A DNA stretch of 64,000 nt, taken from the NCBI RefSeq assembly GCF_020907985.1, contig NZ_JAJJPA010000012.1, forward strand, positions 62,001 to 126,000, written 5' to 3'. The notes below the pieces were generated by a model, which saw nothing but the letters and a program-made list of their open reading frames with translations, did no database searches and was not told where the DNA came from. The first letter of the stretch is position 1. The number at the start of each line of letters is the position of its first letter. Source of the DNA: Kitasatospora humi. GTDB lineage: Bacteria > Actinomycetota > Actinomycetes > Streptomycetales > Streptomycetaceae. Shown piece after piece: positions 46,290 to 54,424 of this stretch. The position numbers were made by a program, and so were the translations under genes.

Positions 46290-46316
46290 GTTTCCCGGGT
46301 GTTCCTCTTATGTAAC
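46290..46316 (-). promoter_or_regulatory. GlnR-type binding site upstream of glnII
   Basis: On the minus strand: GTTAC-N6-GGAAC-N6-GAAAC, three pentamers at exact six-base spacing. The known actinobacterial GlnR box is GTnAC-N6-GnAAC. The glnII promoter is an established GlnR target in Streptomyces. Confidence 0.85.
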
Positions 46317-46376
46317 CGGCATGTGAACCAACCGTCCGCGTTCGCCGCCTCACGCAGTGCGAGCGGAGGCGTCGAT

Positions 46377-46410
46377 GAACGCAGGTCAGGGGCGGTCCTG
46401 ACCTGCGTTC
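46377..46410 (-). terminator. Terminator at the end of the ATP-grasp/MFS/methyltransferase operon
   Basis: Perfect 14-base arms (GAACGCAGGTCAGG and its complement) around the loop GGCGGT, about 20 bases after the methyltransferase stop. It marks the left border of the peptide cluster. Confidence 0.88.
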
Positions 46411-46431
46411 CGGGTCGGCGGGAAAGGGGCG

Positions 46432-47421
46432 TCAGCCGCTCTTGGTGCCGAAAGCCACCAGCGCGCGCCGGGGCAGGACCGCTGTCCAGGACTGCTCCCG
46501 CGCGCTGTAGTGCACAGAGAACGCCTCGCCCGGGTAGCGGAAGACGGACTTGGCGCGTTCGACGACCCAGCGGTCGGCTTCGGCGCCCTGGGATTCCTGG
46601 ATCTTCACGAGGCCGTACATGTCCGCCAGGTAGCGGCCCAGCTCCAGCTCGGCCTGCTCCGCGGTGGGCGCCACGGCCACGTAGGGGTCGGCCATGTCGA
46701 CGACGTCCACCTGCGGGAACCCGGCGTCGGTCAGGTAGCCCCCGATCTCCTCCCGGGTGAAGTGGTCGAACTTGTGGCCCGTGACGGAGTACGGGTCGAC
46801 CACGTCCGCGAACCACGTGTCCATGGGCGATCCGGTCTGGAAGTCGTGCAGCACCATGATGCCGCCGGGCCGCAGCACGCGGTGGGACTCCCGGGCCAGT
46901 TCGGGGCGGTCCTGCGGCGCGATGTGGTGCGATCCGTACGCGACCAGCACCCCCTCGACCGAGCAGTCGCGCTGGAGCAGGCGGTCGGCCCGCTGCAGCA
47001 GGGCCGGGAAGTTCGCCTCCCAGGCGGCACGGACCATGTACGGGGAGGCATCGCAGGTGAGGACCTCGACGTCGGCCAGGCACAGGGCCGAGGCGACGCG
47101 CTGGACCAGCCCGTCACCGCCGAGGACGTCGACCACCGTCTTGCTCGGCGCCCCGCTGCCCGCCCGGATGTAGCCGAGCAACTGCTCGATCCCCCGGGCG
47201 CGTGCCCGCATGTTCCGTGCCTGCGCGCGCACGTAGGACTCGCCGCGCCCGCCGCTGCCGGCGTCGCCGAAGTCGTCCCCGAGCGGCATGAGCGCCTCGT
47301 AGTCGCCGGCCCAGAGCCGGGCGCGTTCGACGTCGAGCCGTTGGTACAGGTCGGGGAAGTCGCGACTGATGCGGCCGAGATGCCGCTCCATCTCGGCGCT
47401 GGTGAAACGCGTCCCGGTCAT
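46432..47421 (-). CDS. SAM-dependent methyltransferase of the peptide cluster
   Basis: 329 residues. An N-terminal helical segment (about 100 residues, FTSAEMERHLGRISRDFPDLYQRL) precedes a Rossmann methyltransferase domain. Motif I is TVVDVLGGDGLVQRVASAL, a GGDG variant of GxGxG; then VEVLTCDASPYM, VLVAYGSHHIAPQDRPELARESHRVLRPGGIMVLHDFQTG. The C-terminal part has VHYSAREQSWTAVLPRRALVAFG. It resembles small-molecule O-/N-methyltransferases with a dimerising N-domain. ATG 47421 with AGGTGAG upstream is preferred to GTG 47436. It starts eight bases after the M20 peptidase stop. It could methylate a residue of the peptide product or a free amino acid. Confidence 0.8.
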   Translation of the reverse strand: MTGTRFTSAEMERHLGRISRDFPDLYQRLDVERARLWAGDYEALMPLGDDFGDAGSGGRGESYVRAQARNMRARARGIEQLLGYIRAGSGAPSKTVVDVLGGDGLVQRVASALCLADVEVLTCDASPYMVRAAWEANFPALLQRADRLLQRDCSVEGVLVAYGSHHIAPQDRPELARESHRVLRPGGIMVLHDFQTGSPMDTWFADVVDPYSVTGHKFDHFTREEIGGYLTDAGFPQVDVVDMADPYVAVAPTAEQAELELGRYLADMYGLVKIQESQGAEADRWVVERAKSVFRYPGEAFSVHYSAREQSWTAVLPRRALVAFGTKSG

Positions 47422-47428
47422 GTTGTGA

Positions 47429-48799
47429 TCACTCACCTGTCGTGTCGGTTGTCCGGCCGCCGGCACCGCCCGCGAGGAACAACGCGAGTGCCAGGGCCAT
47501 CCGTTCGATCTCCGAGGGGTCCACGCTCTCGTTGGGGGCGTGGATGAGGCAGCGCGGTTCCTCGACCCCGATGAGGACGATCTCCGCGTCCGGAAGGCTC
47601 TCCTGCAGGGCGACGCACACCGGAATCGAGCCGCCCTGCCCTGCCGTGGTCATCGCCCGGCCGAACGCCTGCTCCATGGACGCGGCCAGCAGGGCGTACG
47701 CCGGGCCGTCGGTCCTGGACCGGAACGGCTGGCTGCGCTTGACCTCGTCGAACCGCACCTCGACGTTCCACGGGGCGCTGGACTCCAGGTGCTTCCGCAG
47801 CGCCTGCCAGACCACGTCGACGTCCGATCCGTGGGGCACCCGCACGTTGAGCCTGGCACGCACCGAGCCCTGGACCGCGGGCGCCGAGACCGCGACCCCC
47901 GGGCAGTCGATGCCGACCACGGTCAGGGCGTGCCGCGCCCACAGCATGTCGGCGATGGCGCCGGTGCCGGCGAGGGCGACCCCGGGCAGCAGCTTGGCGT
48001 CGCGGCGGTACCGCTCCTCGGGGTAGGCGACGCCGCCCCACTCCCCGGTGTCCTCGATGCCGGGGATCGTGGTGTCCCCGTCGGCGGAGTGCAGCGGGGC
48101 GAGCATGGCGATCAGCGCGTTCAGCGGATCCGGGGTCGGGCCGCCGAAGGTCCCGCAGTGCACCGGGCTGGAGAGCGCGCTCACCGTCATGGTCACGTGC
48201 AGGGCGCCCCGCAGATCGGTCGTGGCCGTGGGCAGGCCGATCTCGGCGTTGCCGGTGTCGCAGACGATGACCGCGTCGGCCTGGAACAGGTCGGGGCGCC
48301 GGCGCACCAGCGCCGCCAGTCCGCCGGTGCTCTGCTCCTCGGACCCCTCCGACACGAACTTCACCCCCACTCGGAGGTCGTCAGCCAGCGCGCGGAGGGC
48401 CGTCAACTGCATGACGATGTTGCCCTTGCAGTCCGCCGCCCCGCGCCCGTACCAACGCCCGTCCCGTTCGGTGAGCGCCCAGGGCGGTGTCTGCCACGCC
48501 CCTTCGTCCAGCGGCGGCTGCACGTCGTAGTGGCTGTAGAGCAGAACGGTCGGCGAGCCCGGCGGGCCGGGCCGGTGCCCCAGGACCGCCTTGCTCCCGT
48601 CGCTGGTCTCCACCAGCCGCACGTCGGCGAACCCCTCGGACGCGAACATCCGCGCGACCGCCTCGGCGGCCTTGTCGCACTCCTCGGGCGGGAACTGCCC
48701 GCCACCGGCCACCGAGCGGTAGGCGACCAGGGTTTCCAGATCATCCCATGCCCTGGCCATCATGCCGTTGACGCGTGTGCTGATTTCCTCGACTCGCAC
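47429..48799 (-). CDS. M20 family metallopeptidase (dipeptidase-like)
   Basis: 456 residues, full-length M20 di-zinc exo-/dipeptidase. Metal and catalytic positions: LLYSHYDVQPP (His, Asp), GRGAADCKGN (bridging Asp), KFVSEGSEEQSTGG (catalytic Glu pair), VIVCDTGN (Asp), CLIHAPNESVDPSE near the end (His). A dimerisation (lid) domain sits at about residues 200-340. GTG 48799 has GGAG five bases upstream. M20 peptidases trim C- or N-terminal residues; within this cluster, maturing the product or removing a protecting residue is plausible. No signal peptide, so it is cytoplasmic. Confidence 0.88.
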   Translation of the reverse strand: MRVEEISTRVNGMMARAWDDLETLVAYRSVAGGGQFPPEECDKAAEAVARMFASEGFADVRLVETSDGSKAVLGHRPGPPGSPTVLLYSHYDVQPPLDEGAWQTPPWALTERDGRWYGRGAADCKGNIVMQLTALRALADDLRVGVKFVSEGSEEQSTGGLAALVRRRPDLFQADAVIVCDTGNAEIGLPTATTDLRGALHVTMTVSALSSPVHCGTFGGPTPDPLNALIAMLAPLHSADGDTTIPGIEDTGEWGGVAYPEERYRRDAKLLPGVALAGTGAIADMLWARHALTVVGIDCPGVAVSAPAVQGSVRARLNVRVPHGSDVDVVWQALRKHLESSAPWNVEVRFDEVKRSQPFRSRTDGPAYALLAASMEQAFGRAMTTAGQGGSIPVCVALQESLPDAEIVLIGVEEPRCLIHAPNESVDPSEIERMALALALFLAGGAGGRTTDTTGE

Positions 48800-48869
48800 G
48801 TGATCTCCTGGTGTGTGGCCCTCGGCCGGGCCGGTGACCGATCTGTCTGGCGGTTCCCCGAACGCGGCG

Positions 48870-50153
48870 TCACGCCGCCCTTCCGGCGGCCTCGCGCCGC
48901 TTGAGCTCGGTGGCGAAGTAGGAGCGTCCGAGGCGTACGCCGATCGCCGGGCCGACTCCGAGGAGCGCGAGGACGACCCAGAACGCGGGCAGTGCCCCGT
49001 GGTTGGCGGCCAGGTCGAACCCGCCGCCGATCAGGCCCCCCAGCATCCCGCCGAGACCCCACGCCATGGTGGAGTACCCGAGGTACATGCCGAGGCAGCC
49101 CGGTGGGGCGAGGCCGGCGACGTTGGCGTCCACCACTCCGCAGAACAGGGACTCGCCGACGGACGTCACCAGGACGGCGGCGACGATGGGCCCGAGCCCG
49201 CTGAACGCGCAGATCAGCCAGCCCCCGCCGAGCACCACCCCGGAGAGCGCCAGGATGTCCAGGCGCCCGATCGTGCCGCGCCGGTCGACCCGGGAGCCGA
49301 TCAGGGTGACGGTGATCATCACCGCCACGGCGTTGGCCGAGGTCAGGTAGCCGGCCAGGTCGGGGGAGAGCCCCTGGTGCACGATGGTCAGCGGCAGCGC
49401 GACCGGGTACTGGGTGATCAGGAACCAGCCCCCGACGGCCAGCCCGCAGTACAGCATCAGCGGACGGTCGCGCAGGCCGACGACCATGGCGTCGAGGCGG
49501 ATCGCTCCGATGGGCGGCACGGGCATCCCGCGCAGCAGGACCATCGTCGCGGCGGAGAACGCCAGGTGCAGGGCGGCCGCGACGGCGAATCCGATCCAGA
49601 TGACGTGGCCGGCCACCAGCGCCGTGCCGATCAGCGGCCCGATCAGCGCCGCCCCGTTGATGGAGACGTAGTACCGGCTCAGGTTGGCCGCGATGCCGCC
49701 GGCCTTGCTGGCCGCCACCAGACTGCGCGACCCGTTGTTGTTCAACGAACCGCCCGAGCCCAGCAAGGCGATCGCGATCGCCCACAACCAGAAGGACCGT
49801 CCGATCACCGGAAAGGCCAGATAGGCCGCCGCCTCGATGAGGAGTCCCAGGGTGAGCACCCGGGAGGCTCCGAAACGGTCGCTCGCCCAGCCCGCCAGGA
49901 CCCCGATCCCGCGCCGGGTGAACTGCAGGACGGCGAAGAGGATGCCGGCCTGGAAGCTGCTGAACCCGTCGCTCCGGGTCAGGTAGATGGCGAGGAAGGG
50001 GATGACCATGAAGAACCCGATGTTCGTCATGAACCGCCCCAGGATCACCACGTACGCCGGGCCCTTGCCCTCGGCGAACTCCGTCCGGTCGACCGGACGG
50101 GACGCCTCCTCCACGATGCGGCCGGTGCCCGGCGATCCGCTACCCCTCGTCAT
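48870..50153 (-). CDS. MFS exporter of the peptide cluster
   Basis: 427 residues, about 12 hydrophobic segments, with major-facilitator-type loops (GVLAGWASDRFGASRVLTLGLLIEAAAYL after TM2; IGSRVDRRGTIGRLDILALSGVV in the second half). Closest to the DHA1-like drug-export branch. ATG 50153 lies inside the end of the upstream ATP-grasp gene (14-base overlap), giving translational coupling. It probably exports the cluster product and may give self-resistance. Longer upstream readings run through the ATP-grasp coding sequence out of frame and are rejected. Confidence 0.88.
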   Translation of the reverse strand: MTRGSGSPGTGRIVEEASRPVDRTEFAEGKGPAYVVILGRFMTNIGFFMVIPFLAIYLTRSDGFSSFQAGILFAVLQFTRRGIGVLAGWASDRFGASRVLTLGLLIEAAAYLAFPVIGRSFWLWAIAIALLGSGGSLNNNGSRSLVAASKAGGIAANLSRYYVSINGAALIGPLIGTALVAGHVIWIGFAVAAALHLAFSAATMVLLRGMPVPPIGAIRLDAMVVGLRDRPLMLYCGLAVGGWFLITQYPVALPLTIVHQGLSPDLAGYLTSANAVAVMITVTLIGSRVDRRGTIGRLDILALSGVVLGGGWLICAFSGLGPIVAAVLVTSVGESLFCGVVDANVAGLAPPGCLGMYLGYSTMAWGLGGMLGGLIGGGFDLAANHGALPAFWVVLALLGVGPAIGVRLGRSYFATELKRREAAGRAA

Positions 50154-51441
50154 CGGCCACCTCGCCTGCCTCCCCCGGCGCGGTACGGACCGTGATGCGG
50201 GCGGCCGCGGCATCCGCAGCCTGCCGCGCCGAGCGGGTGTCGGGCCCGGCCGCCAGGACGTAGCCGATCCGGTTCCAGGAGTCGCCGAGGGGTTTGACCA
50301 CGTCACCCGGCCCGCACAGCTCACTCGCCCGGATCACGCCGTCGACCGCGAGGGCGTCCGCCAGTCCCGCCACCGAGCTGACCCGGCCCGGCTGCGCCGT
50401 CAGGTAGCGGATCGCCGCTCCCCGGTCCGGTCCCGTGCGCTCCGCGGGGGTCTCGCCGAAGGCCAGCGTGGTCACGGCTCCGGAGAGCATGTCGACCCCG
50501 GTCGCCAGTTCCACCAACTCCCATATCTGGTCGCCGCCGTGACGGGCGTTGATCTCGATGACGGTGGCCGTGCTGCCGTCCTCGGCCAGCATCACCTCCG
50601 TGTGGCCCGGGCCCCAGGTGTACCCGATGGCGTCCAGCGCGCCGAGCACGGCCGCGGTGACCGCCAGGTACTCGTGGTCCGCCAGTTCGGCCGGCAGTTC
50701 ATGGCCGAGTTCCACGAAGTGCGGTGCTCCCGAGGTGTGCTTGCGGGTCACCGCGAGCACACTGTGCTTGCCCTCGGCACTGAGCGTCTCCACGCTGAAC
50801 TCCCGGCCGGTGAGGAACTCCTCGGCCAGCACCACCACCGGCGACGCATCGGCGGACCAGCCCCAGGCCCCGGTCGAGCCCGTGCTCCACGCCCAGCCCG
50901 CGGCGAGCTCGGCCGGATCGCGGACCAGGAAGACGCCCGTACCGCCGTTGCCGTTCACCGGCTTGAGGATCATGCCGGTGGGGCAGCCGCGCAGGAACCG
51001 CTCGGCGTCCTCGATGCCGGCGCAGACCCGGTGCGCGGTCGTGCTGATGCCCCGTTCGGCCAGTAACCGCCGCATCGCGGCCTTGTCCTGCGTGTACCGG
51101 AGTGTCGAGGTGGCGTTGCCGCGCACCCCCAGCTCCGACGCGACCGCACTCACCGGCAGCAACGAGAGCTCGGTCAGCCCGAGGACCGCGTCGAGGGGCC
51201 GCCAGGCGTGGATCTCGCGTGCCACCGCCAGGAGTTCGGCGGTGTCGGTGAAGTCCGCGTCGACCACGCGCAGGGCGACGGACGACTCGAGCGCCCGGTC
51301 GCCGCCCGGGCGGTGCACGATGGTGAACGCGATCGGGAGGCCGATGAACTTGGCCAGGACGTCGGAACGCGGGCAGACCAGCAGCAGGTGGGGGATGGCG
51401 GCCTCAGACCGAGCGGGGGCGGCTGTCGATGTTGGTTGCAT
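50140..51441 (-). CDS. ATP-grasp ligase A (amino-acid/peptide ligase)
   Basis: 433 residues of the ATP-grasp superfamily, like carboxylate-amine ligases of the BacD or L-amino-acid ligase group. The N-domain (residues 1-110) is a pre-ATP-grasp Rossmann-like unit. The ATP-grasp domain has DKAAMRRLLAERGI, the phosphate-binding loop GMILKPVNGNGGTGVFLVRD, VLAEEFLTGREFSVETLS, and the metal-binding VIEINARHGGDQIWELVELATGVD. It activates a carboxylate as acyl phosphate and joins it to an amine. ATG 51441 overlaps the 3' end of ATP-grasp B by 38 bases, so the two are co-translated and may work in sequence. Confidence 0.88.
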   Translation of the reverse strand: MQPTSTAAPARSEAAIPHLLLVCPRSDVLAKFIGLPIAFTIVHRPGGDRALESSVALRVVDADFTDTAELLAVAREIHAWRPLDAVLGLTELSLLPVSAVASELGVRGNATSTLRYTQDKAAMRRLLAERGISTTAHRVCAGIEDAERFLRGCPTGMILKPVNGNGGTGVFLVRDPAELAAGWAWSTGSTGAWGWSADASPVVVLAEEFLTGREFSVETLSAEGKHSVLAVTRKHTSGAPHFVELGHELPAELADHEYLAVTAAVLGALDAIGYTWGPGHTEVMLAEDGSTATVIEINARHGGDQIWELVELATGVDMLSGAVTTLAFGETPAERTGPDRGAAIRYLTAQPGRVSSVAGLADALAVDGVIRASELCGPGDVVKPLGDSWNRIGYVLAAGPDTRSARQAADAAAARITVRTAPGEAGEVADDEG

Positions 51442-52678
51442 TCCAGATCCTCTCCAGTTCCCGAATCCGGGCCGAGTCCGCCTCGATCGCCGCCCAGTCA
51501 GCTGCGCCCTGGATGACCCAACCAAGGCTCGTGGTGACGTCGTTGGTCATCGGCACGCTTCTCCCGTCAGGCGGGATGGACATCCGGTAGACCGTCGGCA
51601 GGTCCTGGATCGCCTGCAGGATGTCCATCCTTCGCACCGGGCCCTCGAAGTCCGCACACAGCCACAACGTCCGCACCTGCTGGACCAGTTCGAAGCCCGG
51701 GGTGAACTCGTTGTCCAGCAGGTGGCGCACGGTGCGGTGGATCTGGTTGTCGCCGGTCGCCAGCCTGCCGGAGATCATCATGCAGCTGCCCGAGTAGCGG
51801 GCGGCCAGTTCGACCAGGCGCGGGCCCTCGGCGGTCATGATCACCTCGGCGTGCGTGGACCCGTTGCGGATGCCGACGGCGTCCGCGGCGCGTTTGGTGT
51901 ACTCCGCGAGCACGGCCACGTCCGGGTGGTCCGGCGGCAGGAAGTCGGCCACGTCGTATATCCCGATGCGCGGGCCCCGGTCGTGCTTGGCGTAGATGCA
52001 GGTGTCGACCAGCCCGTGCTGCCCGTCCACGGAGTAGAGGTCCACGATGTACTCGGGCCCCTCCAGGAACTCCTGCACGATGACCGTGTCATTGCGCAGA
52101 CTGAATCCGTTGACCTGGCCGAGTATGGCGTCGAAGTACCCCCGCCAGTCCCCGCCGGCCTCCACCAGGTGCACGTTGTCCGTTCCGGCGCTGGCGGGGG
52201 GTTTGACGATCAGCCGCTTGCCGGACAGTCCGCTGTCCTCGATCCACCGGGCCACCACCGCCGGGTCGTCCGTCGAGAGCGTCTTGGGAGCCGGCACTCC
52301 GGCGCGTTCCAGCGCCCGGATCATCTCGCCCTTGTCCCGCTGGGCCGGGGCGCTCCCCTTCACGTTCCCCGACTCGGGCATCAGGATCTCGACGAGTTCC
52401 GCGGCGAGTTCCACTCCTCTTTCGTTCCCGGCGACGATGCCGATCGGGTCGTAGCCCCGGACGATGTCCACCAGCTTGCCGAGGTCGCCGTCGTGGAAAT
52501 GCACCGCCTCGAAGTCGTCCGGGTGCCAGCTGGACTTCTTGATGAATTTCTCCAGCGGCGCCGGCGTGCTCATCACGGTGACCGGCAGGATCCCCCTGGC
52601 CCGGAAAGCGCTGGCGAACGCCCGGTCCTCGCCGTCCTGCAGGTGGTAACCGTCGACAATGACAACGTAGCGCTGCAT
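51404..52678 (-). CDS. ATP-grasp ligase B (amino-acid/peptide ligase)
   Basis: 424 residues, a second ATP-grasp ligase clearly divergent from ligase A. The N-domain starts MQRYVVIVDGYHLQDGEDRAFASAF. The ATP-grasp region has DKGEMIRALERAGVPAPKT, RLIVKPPASAGTDNVHLVE, VIVQEFLEGPEYIVDLYSVDG (E-GxE-Y-x-VD), HAEVIMTAEGPRLVELAARYSGSCM for metal binding, then a C-terminal barrel-like domain. Most similar in layout to dipeptide ligases and to PGM1, the ligase that caps the ribosomal peptide in pheganomycin biosynthesis. ATG 52678 has GGAGG directly upstream. It is first in the leftward operon. Confidence 0.88.
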   Translation of the reverse strand: MQRYVVIVDGYHLQDGEDRAFASAFRARGILPVTVMSTPAPLEKFIKKSSWHPDDFEAVHFHDGDLGKLVDIVRGYDPIGIVAGNERGVELAAELVEILMPESGNVKGSAPAQRDKGEMIRALERAGVPAPKTLSTDDPAVVARWIEDSGLSGKRLIVKPPASAGTDNVHLVEAGGDWRGYFDAILGQVNGFSLRNDTVIVQEFLEGPEYIVDLYSVDGQHGLVDTCIYAKHDRGPRIGIYDVADFLPPDHPDVAVLAEYTKRAADAVGIRNGSTHAEVIMTAEGPRLVELAARYSGSCMMISGRLATGDNQIHRTVRHLLDNEFTPGFELVQQVRTLWLCADFEGPVRRMDILQAIQDLPTVYRMSIPPDGRSVPMTNDVTTSLGWVIQGAADWAAIEADSARIRELERIWNATNIDSRPRSV

Positions 52679-53158
52679 TCTTCCTCCAAGCGCCGCACGG
52701 GAACACCGGCCCCGAGCCCCGTTCCGAACACCGGATCGGCTCTCTCCGGCAGCCAGTCTGTGCAACCGGGCACTTGATCCGACAGTGACAATGCCGACCG
52801 ATAACCTCGATTTCCTGCCAGCGGCGTGCCGCCGGGCGGCGCGGGGCCGGGAGCGTTCGACGGGTCCGGCGGTCGCGCGGACGGGCCGGCCGGGCGGTGC
52901 CGGGGCCGAGCCCGGTGACCGTGCCCCGGTCGGTTGGTGTGCGGCGGTGCGGCGGATCGCCGGGGAGGCGGTGCCGATCCGAGGGGCGGCCGGCCCGGCG
53001 GGACGGCCGGTGGCAGCCGGGGAACTCCGGGAACCGCGCTGAGGCGATAGGCCCAGACCCGTCCCAGGGACCATCGTCCTATAGCCGTCATCGGCCTCCG
53101 GGAGCCACAGTGGTGAACGCGGCGAAGGAAAGTCGCCAAAGTGGTTACGGGAGGCGTC
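52679..53158. promoter_or_regulatory. Divergent promoter region of the peptide cluster
   Basis: 480 gene-free bases between ligase B (leftward) and the M29-like gene (rightward). AT-richer patches at 52780-52815 (ACAGTGACAATGCCGACCGA) and around 53080-53145 are possible promoters. The 9-mer GAACACCGG occurs twice near the ligase B end (52699 and 52726). An 85-residue Arg/Pro/Gly-rich reading at 52785-53042 looks like translated GC-rich DNA and is not called. Confidence 0.45.
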
Positions 53159-54229
53159 ATGTCGGCAGAGATTTCCATCGATCCAGGGCGGTTCAGCCAA
53201 TTCGGTGCAGCCACCGGCAGTACCTTCTGCCTGGTCACCAACCCCGAGCTGGTGGAGCAGATCGAAGTCCTGGAAACCGCCCCCTACCGTCGCTTCCTCA
53301 CTGTTCCGATGGGCGCCGGAGACCGCTTCGAGGACCTTCTCGAGAAGAGCATTCCGGAGCCGGCGCACGTTCTGGTGATCTCGCCGCACCGGTTTTTCGC
53401 ATCGCCCGACCCGGAACTCGTGGGGCAGCGGAAGATCATGGGCATGGCGTGCAATTCCACGCCCACCTCGCTCGCCGAGATCCGGCACTTCCTCGGCATC
53501 ATGGAGCGGACCTCGGCCGCCGAGCAGGCGGCGTTCTGCGACACCTTCTTCGAGATCGCCGAGGAGAGCGAGCACCTGGCGTACGTCGACCCGGAGCACG
53601 GGACCCGCGCGGTGCTCGACCACCTGCGCGACGGCCTGGTGTGGAACCAGCAGGCCGGGCCGCTGGACTGGGGCGACCAGCAGATCGTGCCGTCCGGCGA
53701 GATCAGCGTGCTGCCGGTGGAGATCAGGGAGTTCGACGAGGCACTGAAGCTGCCGCTGGAGGGCGAGATCACCCTGCGCGGGTACCCGATCCTGCACAAC
53801 GGGACCCCCTCGTTCTCCCGTGCCGACCAGGCCCGCATCCACTCCCGCCTGGCGGCGATGCAGCACCACGCGATCAAGGCGACCGTCGAGGACGGCAGGA
53901 TCACCAGGCTGCAGGCGCTGCACCCGGGGGCCGCACCCGCCGTGGACATGCTGGAGCAGATGTTCGCGGTGGACTCCCGCTACCGCATCGTCTGGGAGAT
54001 CGGCCACGCCCTCAACACCGCGCTGGACATCCTGCCCGGCAACCACGCCATGAACGAGGTGTACGGCGGCACCGAAGGCTGCCTGCACTACGGGCTCGGC
54101 CTCACCCCGTACACCCAGTACCACCTGGACATCATTTCGCCCGACACGCGCGTCCTGAGCAGCAACGGCACCGCGCTGATCGGCCACCTGGACCACCCGA
54201 CGGTGGAGCGGGTCGTGGCTGCCGACTGA
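53159..54229 (+). CDS. M29-like metallopeptidase homologue with intact metal ligands
   Basis: 356 residues. By motif it resembles the M29 (aminopeptidase T/S) fold. Residues matching the di-metal ligands are QQIVPSGEISV (Glu181), RIVWEIGHALNT (Glu280), EGCLHYGLG (His310) and YHLDII (His322, Asp324). The pattern WNQQAGPLDxGDQQIxPSG at residue 162 is shared with the paralogue at 54425. The N-terminal half (residues 1-155) is a separate alpha/beta domain. Family aminopeptidases remove N-terminal residues stepwise; here the obvious candidate substrate is the 18-residue peptide encoded next. Not typical in length or loop spacing for AmpS, so a non-peptidase role remains possible. ATG 53159 has GGGAGG seven bases upstream. 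Confidence 0.65.
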   Translation: MSAEISIDPGRFSQFGAATGSTFCLVTNPELVEQIEVLETAPYRRFLTVPMGAGDRFEDLLEKSIPEPAHVLVISPHRFFASPDPELVGQRKIMGMACNSTPTSLAEIRHFLGIMERTSAAEQAAFCDTFFEIAEESEHLAYVDPEHGTRAVLDHLRDGLVWNQQAGPLDWGDQQIVPSGEISVLPVEIREFDEALKLPLEGEITLRGYPILHNGTPSFSRADQARIHSRLAAMQHHAIKATVEDGRITRLQALHPGAAPAVDMLEQMFAVDSRYRIVWEIGHALNTALDILPGNHAMNEVYGGTEGCLHYGLGLTPYTQYHLDIISPDTRVLSSNGTALIGHLDHPTVERVVAAD

Positions 54230-54294
54230 GCAGCCGCCCCGCCGACCGTTCCGGGTGCACGCATGTTCCGTCCGACCGACAGGAGGTGACTGCC

Positions 54295-54351
54295 ATGAAG
54301 AAGATCAAGGTTCAGAAGAACCGCAACTACCTGGGCACGCTGCTCGGCTGA
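54295..54351 (+). CDS. 18-residue ribosomal peptide, candidate precursor: MKKIKVQKNRNYLGTLLG
   Basis: A 57-base gene too short for standard gene finders. AGGAGGTGA lies five bases before ATG 54295, close to the ideal anti-Shine-Dalgarno complement and better than any neighbouring gene. The first ten residues, MKKIKVQKNR, are strongly basic; the last eight, NYLGTLLG, are neutral and hydrophobic. There is no Cys, Ser or acidic residue. It lies between two paralogous M29-like genes and is followed eight bases after its stop by a perfect hairpin. Together with two ATP-grasp ligases, two further peptidase families, an exporter, a methyltransferase and a diiron oxidase, the best reading is a RiPP precursor or peptide scaffold. 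An attenuation leader or signalling peptide is the alternative. Confidence 0.75.
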   Translation: MKKIKVQKNRNYLGTLLG

Positions 54352-54358
54352 GTACCGA

Positions 54359-54393
54359 CCCGTGGCGGGGCGCTCAAGCCGCCCCGCCACGGG
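54359..54393 (+). terminator. Attenuator hairpin directly after the 18-residue peptide gene
   Basis: CCCGTGGCGGGGCG (54359-54372) and its exact complement (54380-54393) around a seven-base loop. It starts eight bases past the stop codon and ends 31 bases before the next gene. It fits partial termination that keeps peptide mRNA above that of downstream enzymes. Confidence 0.85.
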
Positions 54394-54424
54394 GTTCCCG
54401 CCGTCCCCCGTAAGGGAGTTCACC

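Noticed and set aside
52785..53042. 85-residue reading frame in the divergent promoter region of the peptide cluster
   Set aside because: Arg/Pro/Gly/Ala-rich composition typical of translated non-coding GC-rich DNA, no convincing ribosome binding site, and it occupies the space needed for two promoters.
50140..54351. Microviridin/graspetide-type ATP-grasp ester or amide macrocyclisation
   Set aside because: The 18-residue peptide has no acidic residue to serve as acyl donor and lacks the PFFARFL-like leader motif; the ligases look like the BacD group rather than the RimK-like graspetide enzymes.
54295..54351. Pearlin-type scaffold peptide extended by a tRNA-dependent ligase
   Set aside because: No LanB-dehydratase-like PEARL gene is present in the cluster.
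54295..54351. Attenuation leader peptide
   Set aside because: No run of a single regulatory amino acid codon, and the hairpin after it has no visible antiterminator partner. Kept as the main alternative rather than fully excluded.
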